DNA of 64,000 nucleotides. Origin: Cafeteria roenbergensis. Lineage: Eukaryota > Sar > Bigyra > Bicosoecida > Cafeteriaceae. The translations under genes were made by a program, and so were the position numbers. This document shows, piece after piece, positions 10,671-20,792 of the stretch. Each line of letters starts with the position of its first letter. Position 1 is the stretch's first letter. The notes beneath the pieces are model-generated. The model did not search any database. It was not told where the DNA came from and worked only from the letters and a program-made list of their open reading frames with translations. Location: contig VLTN01000020.1 in NCBI GenBank assembly GCA_008330645.1, positions 248,001 through 312,000 of the forward strand, written 5' to 3'.

Positions 10671-11918
10671 ATGTCGCGGTTTTTGCTGGAAGCTGACCAC
10701 CACCGCGGATGGTTCGTTCACGCGGACCAGCTCTCGGGCTCTCTGTACCTCGCGCAGGGCGCCAGGGGCGCGCTTCAGTGCTTCTTCCGCGAGGTCGAAA
10801 TGCGCGCTCGTCCCGGCAACTCGCGCTGCTTCGTGCTCGAGGACCTTGCTGCCCGGCGCGTCCAAGTGATCGGCTTTCCCGGCGACACCGGGCCACTGCA
10901 AGTATCGATGGACACCATGGCCAAGGGAACCCGGTTCTGTGTGCAGGCCTCGGCGGCGGATGATGCTGGCGGAGCTGGCCAAGCCGGCCGTGCCCTCGAA
11001 GGCTCAGCCTCGGCCCCCGCCGCCGCACCGCAGGGCGCTGCGTGGGAGCGCGGCGCTGCCGTGTTTGCGCTGGAGATGTTCGCCCGCGAGGGGGCCTTCC
11101 TCAGCCTGCGCTGGCCTCGCCCGGGCGCCTCTGACGGCGGCGAGGAGCAGTCAGCGGCCGCGGTTGCGGGAGCGGCTGCCACCGGTTGCGCGGGCGCGGG
11201 CGCGGGAGTGGCTGCCACCGGCTGCGCGGCTGCCAGCGGGGAGCTGGCCGCCTCGCCCGTCTCTGGGGAGCCAGCCGCGAGCGCGGAAGGCGTGGCTGCT
11301 GCCGCCGCCGCGGGCACCGGAACCACTGGCGACGCCAAGGACTGCACCCCGCGACCAGTCATCGTGGCGTCAGGCGCCGATGGCGGCGACGCCCCCCTGC
11401 TCCTGCGCGCCACGCCCCTGCGCGGCGCCGCGCTGCCCCCGCTCTTCGTTCCCGAGTGGCGCGACTCGGCGCGACACAGCGACCGCCGGCGCGCCTCGGC
11501 CCCCGGCGCCGCGACGACGCCCAGCGACGACGCGCGAGGGGCCAACGGCGCGGCTGGGCCAGCCAGCCCCGCGTCGCCCCCCGCGGCGGCCGGTAAGGGC
11601 GACGACAGGCGAGACTCATGGGAGGTCCTCGACGCCAAGCGCCTGCCCGGCCCCGAGGACCTCAGGAGCGCCAGCTCGCGCGGCCTGCTTGGCCGCAGGT
11701 CGGTTCTCCCGCGGCCTGCGGCGGGGCGGCCCAAGCGGCACCGCAGCACCAGCAGCAGCTCCGTTCTCGAGACGCTGCTGGCAGTCGGGACGGGCGTGAG
11801 CAAAGCTGCTTTGGACTTGGGTCAGGCCCTCGTCAGCGCCCCCCGCGCTGTTCCGAGCAGAGCCGACAAGGGCGAGACGTCCCACTGGCCGCCCAAGCCT
11901 CGCAAGTCCGCCGACTGA
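10671..11918 (+). CDS. Hypothetical protein, 415 residues, conserved-looking N-terminal domain
   Basis: The chosen ATG at 10,671 begins MSRFLLEADHHRGWFVHADQ. The frame is open further upstream, but that part overlaps the divergent gene and has poor composition. Residues 1 to about 140 look like a compact beta-rich domain (GALQCFFREVEMRARPG, SRCFVLEDLAARRVQVIGF, AVFALEMFAREGAFLSLRW), interrupted by an Ala/Gly linker. The second half is low complexity with a basic, Ser-rich patch (RPKRHRSTSSSSVLETLL). No family is recognised. The frame ends at TGA 11,918, just before a repeat-rich spacer. Confidence 0.55.
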   Translation: MSRFLLEADHHRGWFVHADQLSGSLYLAQGARGALQCFFREVEMRARPGNSRCFVLEDLAARRVQVIGFPGDTGPLQVSMDTMAKGTRFCVQASAADDAGGAGQAGRALEGSASAPAAAPQGAAWERGAAVFALEMFAREGAFLSLRWPRPGASDGGEEQSAAAVAGAAATGCAGAGAGVAATGCAAASGELAASPVSGEPAASAEGVAAAAAAGTGTTGDAKDCTPRPVIVASGADGGDAPLLLRATPLRGAALPPLFVPEWRDSARHSDRRRASAPGAATTPSDDARGANGAAGPASPASPPAAAGKGDDRRDSWEVLDAKRLPGPEDLRSASSRGLLGRRSVLPRPAAGRPKRHRSTSSSSVLETLLAVGTGVSKAALDLGQALVSAPRAVPSRADKGETSHWPPKPRKSAD

Positions 11919-12030
11919 GGCGCTGCGCTGCGCGGCCTCGGGCGACCAGCGAGCCTCCCGAGCCGCCAATGGGCCTCGCTCGCTGCGACGCAGCTTGCGC
12001 CGGCATGCCCATGTTGGTTGGGTGAGTGGT

Positions 12031-12074
12031 TGTGGCTGTGTGCGCGCGTGTGTGCGTGTGTGTGTGTGTGTGGC
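12031..12074. repeat. TG/TGCG dinucleotide-type microsatellite
   Basis: An alternating purine-pyrimidine tract (gtgtgtgcgtgtgtgtgtgt and neighbours) lies in the spacer between the stop codons of two convergent genes. Such tracts can adopt Z-DNA. Nothing suggests that it is transcribed as part of a gene. Confidence 0.85.
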
Positions 12075-12212
12075 CGCGTGCTTGCGGGAGCAGACGGAAG
12101 GATCTCGCGAACGGTTGTCGAACCCGCATCGGGCAGCCTGGGGCGCGGCGCGTTGCCCTGGCGACTGTGCATTGGGCGCGGCGCCATTCGAGAGCCGGTA
12201 TGACTTCACGCA

Positions 12213-12394
12213 GCGCAGCTGCAATCGCGCAGCGCAGCTGCAATCGCACAGCGCAGCTGCAATCGCACAGCGCAGCTGCAATCGCACAGCGCAGCTGCAA
12301 TCGCACAGCGCAGCTGCAATCGCACAGCGCAGCTGCAATCGCACAGCGCAGCTGCAATCGCGCAGCGCAGCTGCAATCGCACAGCGCAACTGGC
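12213..12394. repeat. 19-bp minisatellite, about ten units
   Basis: The unit gcgcagctgcaatcgcaca recurs with a strict 19-bp period, starting at 12,213, 12,232, 12,251 and so on to 12,384. Only single-base variants are seen (cgc for cac at the first and a late unit, gcgcaact at the end). Each unit carries the palindrome GCAGCTGC. The array lies in the spacer between convergent stop codons at 11,918 and 12,542. Because 19 is not a multiple of three, open frames across it are artefacts of the repeat. Confidence 0.95.
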
Positions 12395-12541
12395 GCAAAA
12401 ACCCGTCCGGCGGCTGTGAAACCAGCGGGTCCCTCGCGGAAGCCCGGCAGGCGCGCCTGGCCCGGCTGCCGGACCGGACGCGAAAGCTTGCTCCCGCGGG
12501 CGCACAACGCCAATGCGCTCTGCTCGCAACAACAGCAACGG

Positions 12542-14982
12542 TCACACCTCCGCGCCACCGCCGCCTGAACCTCCCGACGCGGCGTTGGAGAGCGCCGTGG
12601 CCGTGGACGTGACGAGCGCGACCACGCCAAACACGAGCAGCACGATCGTCGGGGCGATCTCGCACCACAGAGCCGCCCACGTGCGGTCCACCGCGGGCGT
12701 GTGGGGGCCGCTTGCTCCCAGCGGCGGGGCGGCCATGGCATCTGAGCCCAGAGCTGCCCCGGTCGCTACCTGGGCAGCCTTGTCGCTCGCCCCCCCGGTG
12801 GCAGAGCCGCCTGAAGTCCCGCTCGGTGCCAGCTCTACCTCCACCTCCGAGTGCGCCGTGCCGCCGCCCGCTGCGCCGCCAGCCCCCGCTGCCAAGGCGT
12901 CTCCGGCGACCAGACCGTAGGCCGTGGAGGCGCCTCGCCCCGGGTCCGCCAGCGCGCCGTCCGAGGAGCCGGCGCCGGGCAGCGGCCCCTGCGCCCCGAG
13001 CCTGCCACGGCAGCAAGCCGGGGCCCACGCAAACAACGTCGGCACCACGGCCCGGAGGTGAATGAGGCCGGGCACCAGGAAGCCGATGACCACAGCGGAC
13101 ACGCCGCCGGTGAGCTCGACCACGATGCCGAGGTCCTCTACGGCGACGGCGATGGCCACGCAGCTCACCCACAGCCCCATCGTGAGCGCTGCGTGCTTCC
13201 ACCACGGGAGGGAGGCGGCGTCGATGGCCACGGCCGAGTCGCTGGCGGGGTCGCGGGGCGAGCCAGGGCCACCCGCCGCGCCCGCTGCGGCGGGTGGGAC
13301 GCCGCTCGCGGAGCCGCCGCTGGGAGATGCCGCGGACACGGTGAGCGACGTCGTCTCGGAGGCCGCCGGCGTGGCCGGGGCTGCGTGGACCGCCGAGGCA
13401 GGAGAGAGAGCGTCAATGGCGCCAGAGGCCAGGGCCTGGTGCCCGTGCAGGGCCTGATCGTGCGCTGGGGGCGGCGGTGCGGCGGAGAGCGGGAGCGACT
13501 CCGAGTCTGGGCGCGGCCCGCCCTCAGCCGCTGCGCTGTCTGCGTCGGCTCCTGCGCCAGCCATGAGCACGAAGAGACAGTGTCGCGTAACGTACATTTC
13601 CAGGGGAAAGGTAAGCACCATCGTGGCTGCGAAGAGGACGCGCGTGGCGTTGGCCATTTCATCGGTGCTTGAGAAGGAGTTGAGCAAGTTTGCCTTGACG
13701 TCCGGGCCAAACGACGCGAAGCCGGCCGTGGCAAGCACGAGGCTGCATAGGGCGGCAGTCCCCACGGAGATGCGCGTGGTGGTCTCCCAGCGCGAGCGGG
13801 TGGGGTTTTCGAGGGAGTTGTAAACGAGCATGGAGCTGTGGTGGCAGACGAAGGCGAAGGCCACGATGGAGACGGCGCCCCAGAAGCGGTCGGGGTCGAG
13901 CCAAGTGAACCAGTCCTCGCCCGCCGCGGCGCCGTGAGACGTGGAGCCCGCTGCGCCGTCAGAGCCGCCAGTGAACGCTCGCAGCACCGTGAAAACCAGG
14001 ATCCACGCAACAGCCACGAGCGAAGCAAGCGACGACCACCCAAGGGACGCCATGTTGCGCACGCACGACAGCGGCAGCACGATGCCTGTGGCTGCCGCGA
14101 GAATCACCCCGGCTCGCAAGCCGAAGGAAATTTCGCTCAGGCCTGCCCAGTGAGCGATGACCACGGTGAGAGTGTCGGACGTGATGATTAGGTAGGCCAC
14201 CATGGCACCATACGCGAACAGGAACTGAAAGATGAGGACGGAGACGAACCCGCAACGGCCCAGTGCCGCTCGCGCGAGCATCTCATAGTTGAGGACTCTG
14301 GCAGCCACGCCCAGATTCACCAGCAGGGTCACGCTGTAGTAAGTCAGCGCTGCCATCACAAAAAGCAGGACCACGCCTGCCACGAAGCCGGCCTCGCGGA
14401 ACGCGAACGGGAGGGAGATGACACCGGCTCCGATGATGCCTGCGAGGCAGGGGGCACCAAACGGTCACCCGGGCGCCGGCGCGGTGAACAGTCGGGACCG
14501 TGAAATCGCATTCGGAGGGCAAGCTCTCTCTGGCCCTTGCAGGGCAGTACCAGGCTCGCAGCACATCACGCGCAAGCGCAGACGACTGCGTTGGAAGCTG
14601 CGAGCAAGCGCGTGGGGCAACGTCTGGGCCGTGGCCAGCTCGCCTCGGCTGACGGGGGCCACACCCCATCGCGCCGCCCAGGAACAGTCGACTGCGCGCC
14701 GACGTTTCGGGCGAGCCGGGCGCCCGCTTCCAGCGCAGTCTCACTGTTGATGAAATTGAAGCTCGCCCTCGCGACACCGCCCTTGGATGCATCGGTGTCG
14801 CCTTTGGGGGAGACGGCTTGCGAGGGCGTTGAAATCACGACGCTCGCCGAACTGGAGCTGCGAGTCGCTGCCATCGGCCCAACGCTTGGGCAACGATCGG
14901 CCGAGCAGACAGGTCGAAGCGCACGGTCAGTTTGCCAAAGGGGGCTGCTGGAGCTGCCGTGGCTAGTGCGGCTGGCGTGCAT
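12542..14982 (-). CDS. AAAP-family amino acid transporter (SLC38-like), two exons
   Basis: Exon 1 (14,982-14,745) starts MHASRTSHGSSSSPL and ends ASFNFIN plus the first base of Ser. The GTGAGA donor and CTCGCAG acceptor remove 14,744-14,440 (305 bp), and exon 2 begins IIGAGVISLPFAFREAGF. The join restores the classic first helix of AAAP transporters, FNFINS-IIGAGVISLPFAF. The product is about 711 residues with roughly eleven hydrophobic segments. It should move neutral amino acids across the plasma membrane or an endomembrane, coupled to Na+ or H+. A hydrophilic insert of about 130 residues rich in Ala, Ser and Pro separates the last transmembrane groups, and a Gly/Ala-rich acidic region precedes the final helix. 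Family assignment is firm; substrate is not visible in the sequence. Confidence 0.88.
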
Positions 14983-15549
14983 CGAGCTCGCTGAAAGCTG
15001 GCTTGGCCAGAGCTTCGCCTTCCAATTTCAAAGCTAAACACTTGAAATGTTACTGACGGGGTCGTTTGGCGCCGACAAAATCATCACCAACTCGCAAGCT
15101 ATCGTAATTCAGGCGCGTAGCCGCAAGGGCTGTCGGATTGAGCGCGGTCCCCGCCAGTTACGAGGGGAAACATAAAATGCCCCGGCAGAGCACGTGACCA
15201 GTTGGTTACAGTTTGCATTTCTCGCGCCCAGATCAAGGCCCCGGTCGGTTCTTTTGGCACCCACGGGTGCCCTTTTGTAGTGTAGGTGGCGGCAAGGCTC
15301 GATCGCACGGCCGGGGCAGCGTCCAACGGATGTGGCAATCCGTTTCCGTGGCGCTCGTCACAGGCCGTTTGAAAAAATGCCCGCCGCTGCGCGTGAGGCC
15401 CTCCCCTTGGTCTAGCTAGGCAGCGGACATTTTGGGCGAGCGTATCTTGCGTGGGACTGCGGTGCCAGCTGGGCCGTCAAGCCTTCGGCTGGCGAGCACC
15501 GGCCAGGAGCAACGACGCGATATTCAAGCACAAAACCCTCAACAACATG
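14983..15549. other. Intergenic, locally AT-richer spacer
   Basis: No convincing gene is seen. The stretch around 15,020-15,240 is more AT-rich than its surroundings. A 7-bp perfect hairpin (ggcaccc ac gggtgcc) lies at about 15,257-15,272. This could be the outer flank of the transposon that follows, but no matching inverted repeat was found on its other side. Confidence 0.4.
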
Positions 15550-18446
15550 TCAGAGACGCATTCGTGCGGTCAGTGCCCGTGCTGACGGGCTTCTGGCTAG
15601 CTCACTCGCCCTAACAGTGGGCGGGGGGAGACGGCGAGCTGGCGCGCTGGCGGCTTGTGGGATTTGCGCGCGCATTTCCGCCGGTGCAGGCGCCCCGCCT
15701 GGTGAAGGAGGGGCAGGAGCGGGCGCTCCTGACACGGAAGCAACCTGAGGACTCACGAACACCAGCTGCTTGGCGAGACGGAGCTTGTCCATCACCAGGC
15801 TCGCCGCTGGAGAGTCGAGAAGCAAGTCTCGCTTCAACGCCGCCTTGGTCGGCGTTGCCAGGGTGTTAAGCACAGAATCGATCATCGCCAGCGACGTGGA
15901 TGCCTGTTGGGCCACATCCGTGCCAGAAATCGTCTTCAAAGTGGTTCGAGCCTTCGCGTTGGCCCGCTTGGCCTGCTCCAGCAACCCCCTGAGCGACTTC
16001 AGGACATGGTCAGCACGGGCCTGGGCCTCGATCTGATTGAAGTGCGCAGTCGGTGACGTCGCGCTATCTTTGGTGGCGCTCGTAGCGCTCGTTGCCCCTC
16101 ACAAAGTCGTCCGTCGTCCGGGCGACTGATTGGCGATTATCAAGGTCTAAAGCCATGCGTTTGGCTCGATTTGGACCGTCGACGTCGTCGGCGAAACCGT
16201 AGTTCGTCGCCACCCGAATGATGTCCAGCTCCTTACTCATGCGACTGGTGAACTCGGGCGTCAAGACAGACTTGTCCGAGATCGACTTCATAGCCCGCTC
16301 TACCACCGCAGCGGCGATGGCATCGCGGTCATGGCCGCCACGGTGAGCCTCCATGCGTTCGAAGATCTTTTCAGGGTCGCAGGTGGGCTTCGAGTCGGGC
16401 GTGAAGCCCTTGGCGAAAGTCCCAGTTCGAACGAAGCCGCCAGCACGCACGGCTGGAGGTGCCGCCGCGACCCAGGCGTGGTGCCCTGCACACAGCGTGT
16501 CAGAGGGGTGCACTTTCGTCTTGCGAGCTTCCTTGAGTCGAACAAAAGTGCCGCTAGTTTTGCCCTCGCCCGAATCGATCTCCAGCTGGGCGAACACTTT
16601 GGGGCTGGCAACGCCCTTGCGGAGCCCAATAATGGTCGCAGGGCAAGGCACAGCACCCGTAAGAGTAGCAGCCGCGGTCCCCCAGCGGATTCGCGCGAAC
16701 TCCTTGCGAAAGACGCCGATCGGCCCGTTGTCCAAAACTTGCCACATGTGCGAGGAGGCGCCAGGAGGCACGACACACCGCATGCCTGCGTCCTGAAGAT
16801 GCTTGATAGACGCAACGTCGGTGTGCGCCGCGCGGCCGTCCATCAGCAAGAGTTTGGGCCGTTTCTCCCGGTCCGAGTCTTGCATCTGCTCCCACGCCGT
16901 CCAGCGATGCATGGCCTCCCTGAAGATGGACCGAGTCACCCAGCCGCTGCAGGAGGCGAAGAACAGGTGTAGGGTGCCATCCGTATGCATTTGGGAGACG
17001 GCAGCCAGACTGGGCACGTGCTTCACCGACATGACGGCGGCTCTGCGCTGCGGCTCGACCGATATACGGCGCCTCGCTCCTGTCGAGCTACGCGAGCACC
17101 GCGCCGAACTCGCCCCTGCCACAGCGGCAGATGCTGCTGCTGCAGCTGCCATGGCGGGCGGGGGAGGCGCTCCGTCGCCGTTGTCATCATCAATCGTGTC
17201 GTCAGCGGCGCTGGAGTCAGCGTCACAGTCGTCGTCGTCACCGTCGTCGGCATGATCAGCCGGCTCTTCAATGACCTCGGCATGGTCTTCAGCTGTGAGA
17301 TGAATCTCTGACGTCTGTCCAAAGGTGCCCGGGGGACCTGAGGGGCTGCCTGGCGGGGGTACGGGCGAGTCCGTGCGGGCAGAGAGCACGCGAACGGAGC
17401 CCTTCGATGCTCTGCTGAGGCCCTCCGCTGCTTCGACCGTCGGTGCCAGCAGTGCTCCAGCGGCTAGTTGCCTGCGTGCGTTGTCCGCGGCCTTGGCGCT
17501 CTCGGCAACCCAAATGACGCAGCGGGTGGACTCGCAGTTGATGATCGGAAGCATGGTAATCGACTCGCGCGTGCCGCCCAGCTTGACCTGGTCCATGCAA
17601 CGACGAGCCTCTGCAAGTGACAAGAGCCTCTCGTCCATGCGAAGCCACTGCAGGCACACTTCGTCCAGTTGGTACACATCTCGGCACCTCCCGAGACGAG
17701 CAAGCTCAGAACTCAACACCTCAGCGTAGGATTTCGCAGCTGAAAACTGCTCCGCGTCGCTGCGCGACCCGGCTTTTGCCGTCCTGTGCAAAAGCTGCAA
17801 GCGGGAGAACTCCCTGCGCCGTGACATGCGCCGCCAAAGCCTCTTGCCAAAAGGGTCGGTCGTCTCTTCTTCGGTGCAGCGCCTGACCAGGGCGTCCAGC
17901 GCCGGTGGGCTGAGACCCACTTGACTGGTTGATCATCTCCTTCCGTCAAGAGCACCTGCAAGCAGTTGCTGCGCGCGCAGGCGCATGCAGTGCGAATGAT
18001 GGCCAAGCTGTCCTCGGGCATCACGCTCTGCAGCAGAGTGATGTCGCCGTACAACGACGCCTGCAAGGTAAACACACACACAGAATACACAATGTCCATG
18101 GGCGGCGCCTCATGGGCAGGTCTGCAAGGCGGGCAGCGAGGGGACTCACCACAACCCACTCGTGGTCCACAGTCGAGACAGGCCGGCAGGACAGCTCGGC
18201 CGCCCGCGCCCGCAGTCCAGGCGCGGTCCAACTCCGCACGTTGCCATGTTTCGACCGGATGGTGGACTCGGGAACCCCTGTGGCCTCGCATATGGACGGC
18301 CAAGAGAAATGTGCTGATCTTTCGACCAACTTTGTGAGGTATTCCCCGACTTCTTGGAGCTTCTTCCTCCCCCACCCACCGTGAGCAATGTGCGTCTTGG
18401 TTCTAGGCAAGGACTGTTGCCGATCCGCTGCCTTGGTGGCGAGCAT
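15550..18446 (-). mobile_element. Decaying pogo/Tigger-like DNA transposon
   Basis: On the minus strand, a helix-turn-helix exon, a DDE domain and a C-terminal helical frame lie in order, as in pogo/Tigger/CENP-B-like transposases. The reading frame changes near 17,925 and again near 16,080 without a plausible intron at either place, so the copy looks recently inactivated rather than ancient. I searched both flanks by eye for terminal inverted repeats and TA duplications and found none that are convincing, so the limits given are those of the coding parts. Confidence 0.6.
16064..18446 (-). CDS. DDE superfamily transposase (pogo/Tigger type), frame-disrupted
   Basis: Exon 1 from an ATG at 18,446 encodes a psq-type helix-turn-helix (SWPSICEATGVPESTIRSK). 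An 89-bp intron (18,149-18,061; GTGAGT...TTGCAG) joins it to ASLYGDITLLQSV. After a frame change near 17,925 the DDE core continues: YQLDEV (first Asp), LLLMDGRAAH (second Asp) and PPGASSHMWQVLDNGPIG (third Asp, with the usual PPxxSHxxQxLD signature). Between the first and second Asp an insert of about 120 residues is very acidic (DDGDDDDCDADSSAADD), which is unusual for the family. A further frame from about 16,080 down to 15,550 (AKARTTLKTISGTDVAQQ) has good composition and may be its displaced C-terminus. Binding and cutting of transposon ends would be the ancestral role; this copy is probably not functional. Confidence 0.7.
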
Positions 18447-18883
18447 GGGCCCGTCAAAGTCGCGATTTGCATTCCGCAACCATTTGGTGCTCTGCAACCG
18501 GATGGTTCGCCTCCGTCGGCTCTGGAACTGCTCGCCGTCGCCATTGCCTTCCGTTGCTTTACACCGCGGAGCACGACGATCCTGCGCGAGCTCGTCCCCG
18601 CTTCACCTCGGCCCTTGGAAGCCAGCGCGCATGGCAGACCCGGCAGGTGAGGTGAACAGCTGTGCACAGACAGCGTCGGCAGGGGAGGCGACAAACTGCC
18701 AAGCCTTGTAGGCTTCGGTCCCATCATTGTCCTCTTTCGTCAGCGGGGCTCGCGCGTGCCCGCCCTGTATCGAGGGCCGACTGCGAATTGATATGCGGTT
18801 GAACTGCTCGTGGCAGTGGCTAGGTATGGCAAGAAAGCTTGGCTGCCTCGCGTTGCTGTGCATGCGCAGACCTCGGCCGCGAA
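18447..18883. other. Spacer between transposase and ankyrin gene
   Basis: This is a divergent spacer between the transposase start (minus) and the ankyrin start (plus). No gene is supported. It may contain the outer end of the transposon, but no terminal repeat was recognised. Confidence 0.35.
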
Positions 18884-19981
18884 ATGCTGGAGGCCGCGCG
18901 GCGCGGCGATGCTGTGCGGCTCGGAGCCCTCGCTGCTGGTAAGCGAGACCTTGATGATGCTTGTGACGAGCGGGGGCAGACGCCTCTCCTCGTCGCATGC
19001 CAGAACGGCCACGAGGCGGTGGTGCGGCTGCTGCTGGAGTCTGGCGCGGATGTGAATCACGTCGCGGCCATGGGCGAGACGCCTCTTTTCGGCGCAAGCC
19101 GGGAAGGCCACGAGGCGGTGGTGCGGCTGCTTCTGGAGTCTGGCGCGGATGTGAATCACATCGCGACGGACATTGATGAGACGCCTCTCCACATTGCAAG
19201 CCGGGAAGGCCATGATGCGGTGGCGCGGCTGCTTGTGGCGTCTGGCGCGGATGTGAACCATCTTACGACGTACTTCGACGAGCCGCCTCTTGTCACCGCA
19301 AGCCGGAACGGCCACGATGCGGTGGTGCGGCTGCTTCTAGAGTCTGGCGCGGATGTGAACTATGCGACGATTGACCTCGGCGTGACGCCTCTCCTCATCG
19401 CATGCGAGAACGGCCACGAGGCGGTGGTGCGGCTGCTTCTGGAGTTCGACGCGGATGTGAATCATGTCGCGGCCATGGACGAGACGCCTCTTTTCGACGC
19501 AAGCCGGAACGGCCACGAGGCGGTGGTGCGGCTGCTTGTGGAGGCCGGGGCGGATGTGAACAAGGCCAGGACAAGCTTCGGCGAGACGCCGCTTTATGAG
19601 GCGTGCCGCAGGTCAGACGCCCGACTCGTGCGCCGCCTACTTGCCGCCGGCGCCGACCCAGGCATCTCAGACCTGGAAGGCAGGTCACCTCTTTACGTGG
19701 CGGCGTTCCAGAGTTGCAGCGCCCCAACAGTTCGGCTGCTGCGGGAAGCTGGCGCGCCCGTGCCGTCGACTGGTGTCTCGGCATGGGTAAACTTTGCGAT
19801 GCTGCGGCTGAATGGCTATTCGGACGTCATCGAGGCGCTGACGACACCTATAACATGGGAGCGGCGGTTTCAGCTGCTGGCCTGGCGGTCAAGCGTCCAA
19901 CGCCGCAGGCATGAGAGTGCTCGTGAATCCCCCGTTGCGGCCCATGAGCGCGCGTCGTCCGGCGAGTGCGCCGTTGCGTGA
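18884..19981 (+). CDS. Tandem ankyrin-repeat protein, about 365 residues
   Basis: The ATG at 18,884 gives MLEAARRGDAVRLGAL, a typical capping start. The frame upstream of it has only non-ATG codons. About nine ankyrin repeats follow. Six central ones are highly regular (NGHEAVVRLLLESGADVN) and also repetitive in DNA with a period of about 99 to 102 bp, which indicates recent tandem expansion. The last repeats are more diverged, and the C-terminus is an Arg-rich tail. There is no signal peptide or other domain; it is probably a cytosolic protein-binding scaffold. It sits between two mobile elements, and similar genes in protists are often members of large, rapidly changing families. Confidence 0.85.
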   Translation: MLEAARRGDAVRLGALAAGKRDLDDACDERGQTPLLVACQNGHEAVVRLLLESGADVNHVAAMGETPLFGASREGHEAVVRLLLESGADVNHIATDIDETPLHIASREGHDAVARLLVASGADVNHLTTYFDEPPLVTASRNGHDAVVRLLLESGADVNYATIDLGVTPLLIACENGHEAVVRLLLEFDADVNHVAAMDETPLFDASRNGHEAVVRLLVEAGADVNKARTSFGETPLYEACRRSDARLVRRLLAAGADPGISDLEGRSPLYVAAFQSCSAPTVRLLREAGAPVPSTGVSAWVNFAMLRLNGYSDVIEALTTPITWERRFQLLAWRSSVQRRRHESARESPVAAHERASSGECAVA

Positions 19982-20210
19982 CTGCGCGGGTCTGGAAAGG
20001 CTCCGACGGGGCGGAACCAAGGCGTCGCGGCCATGACCTCGGCGCACGCTCCAGTGGCTGCATGGGCTGCGATGTGAAGCTCGTGGGAGAGGCTTCTGCT
20101 GTGAATCCGTGCAGTGGATGCTGTGCCTCGGCCCTTGTGCCCCTTGCACTTTGGAAAGCAGGACCGCCTTGCGCGATCACCCGCCGTACGTGAAGGCCAA
20201 CTTCAACGAA

Positions 20211-20782
20211 GACTTCGAGACCACCTGTCTCGTCGACGTGCAGATCACCTCGGCGGTGAGCAAGTCCTACGTGACGCAGGGCCTGCAGAGCATGGACGCC
20301 TTTCTCGAGCGCCGTGAGAATGACAAAACGAGGGAGTACAAGAAGAGCTCAGCTACAAAGGACAACTTGAGCTCCATTGTGCCCTTCGTCGTCACGACCA
20401 CGGGATGCATGGGACCGGCGGCCTTCGCCTTCCTCAAGAAGGTGGCGGACACGGCCTTCGGCGGGCGGCCGAGGGAGCGTGCACGCTGGGCCTTTCGCTG
20501 GCTGTCGAGGCTGAACGAGGTCATCGCCAAGGGACTGGCAACCCAGCTGATCGGGCAGACGCAGTACCTGCGACAGCAGGTGGAGCGCATGCGGTGAGCA
20601 GGGTCGGCTGAGTGGCGACTCGTGGCAGCGTGATGGCAGGGATCTGGGATTGGGGTTGAGACTTTGGATTGCGGGTTTGGCGCGGTTTGTGGTCGATTGG
20701 CGATGGCATTGCTGGATTGATTCTTGATGAGTCTGTGGATTGAGTGTGTGGCATGATGACGCGAGTTTTCGGCCCCCCCCAA
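20211..20782 (+). mobile_element. Retroelement 3' fragment, copy 1 (5'-truncated)
   Basis: From 20,211 this matches the copy at 26,347-26,925 along its whole length at high identity. It encodes the C-terminal 120 or so residues of the element's protein (FETTxLVDVQITSAVSKSY onward) plus a 3' tail of about 185 bp that ends in a run of C. Loss of the 5' part with a shared 3' end is typical of non-LTR retrotransposition. The assignment to a non-LTR element is an inference; no reverse transcriptase domain is present in the window. The C run ends about 10 bp before the stop codon of the neighbouring NTPase gene on the opposite strand. Confidence 0.65.
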
Positions 20783-20792
20783 CGATGTTCAT

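Noticed and set aside
12206-12538. Open frames full of 19-residue repeats, and the possibility of a CRISPR-like array
   Set aside because: The 19-bp units are directly adjacent with no spacers, so this is a minisatellite; frames through it are a by-product of the repeat.
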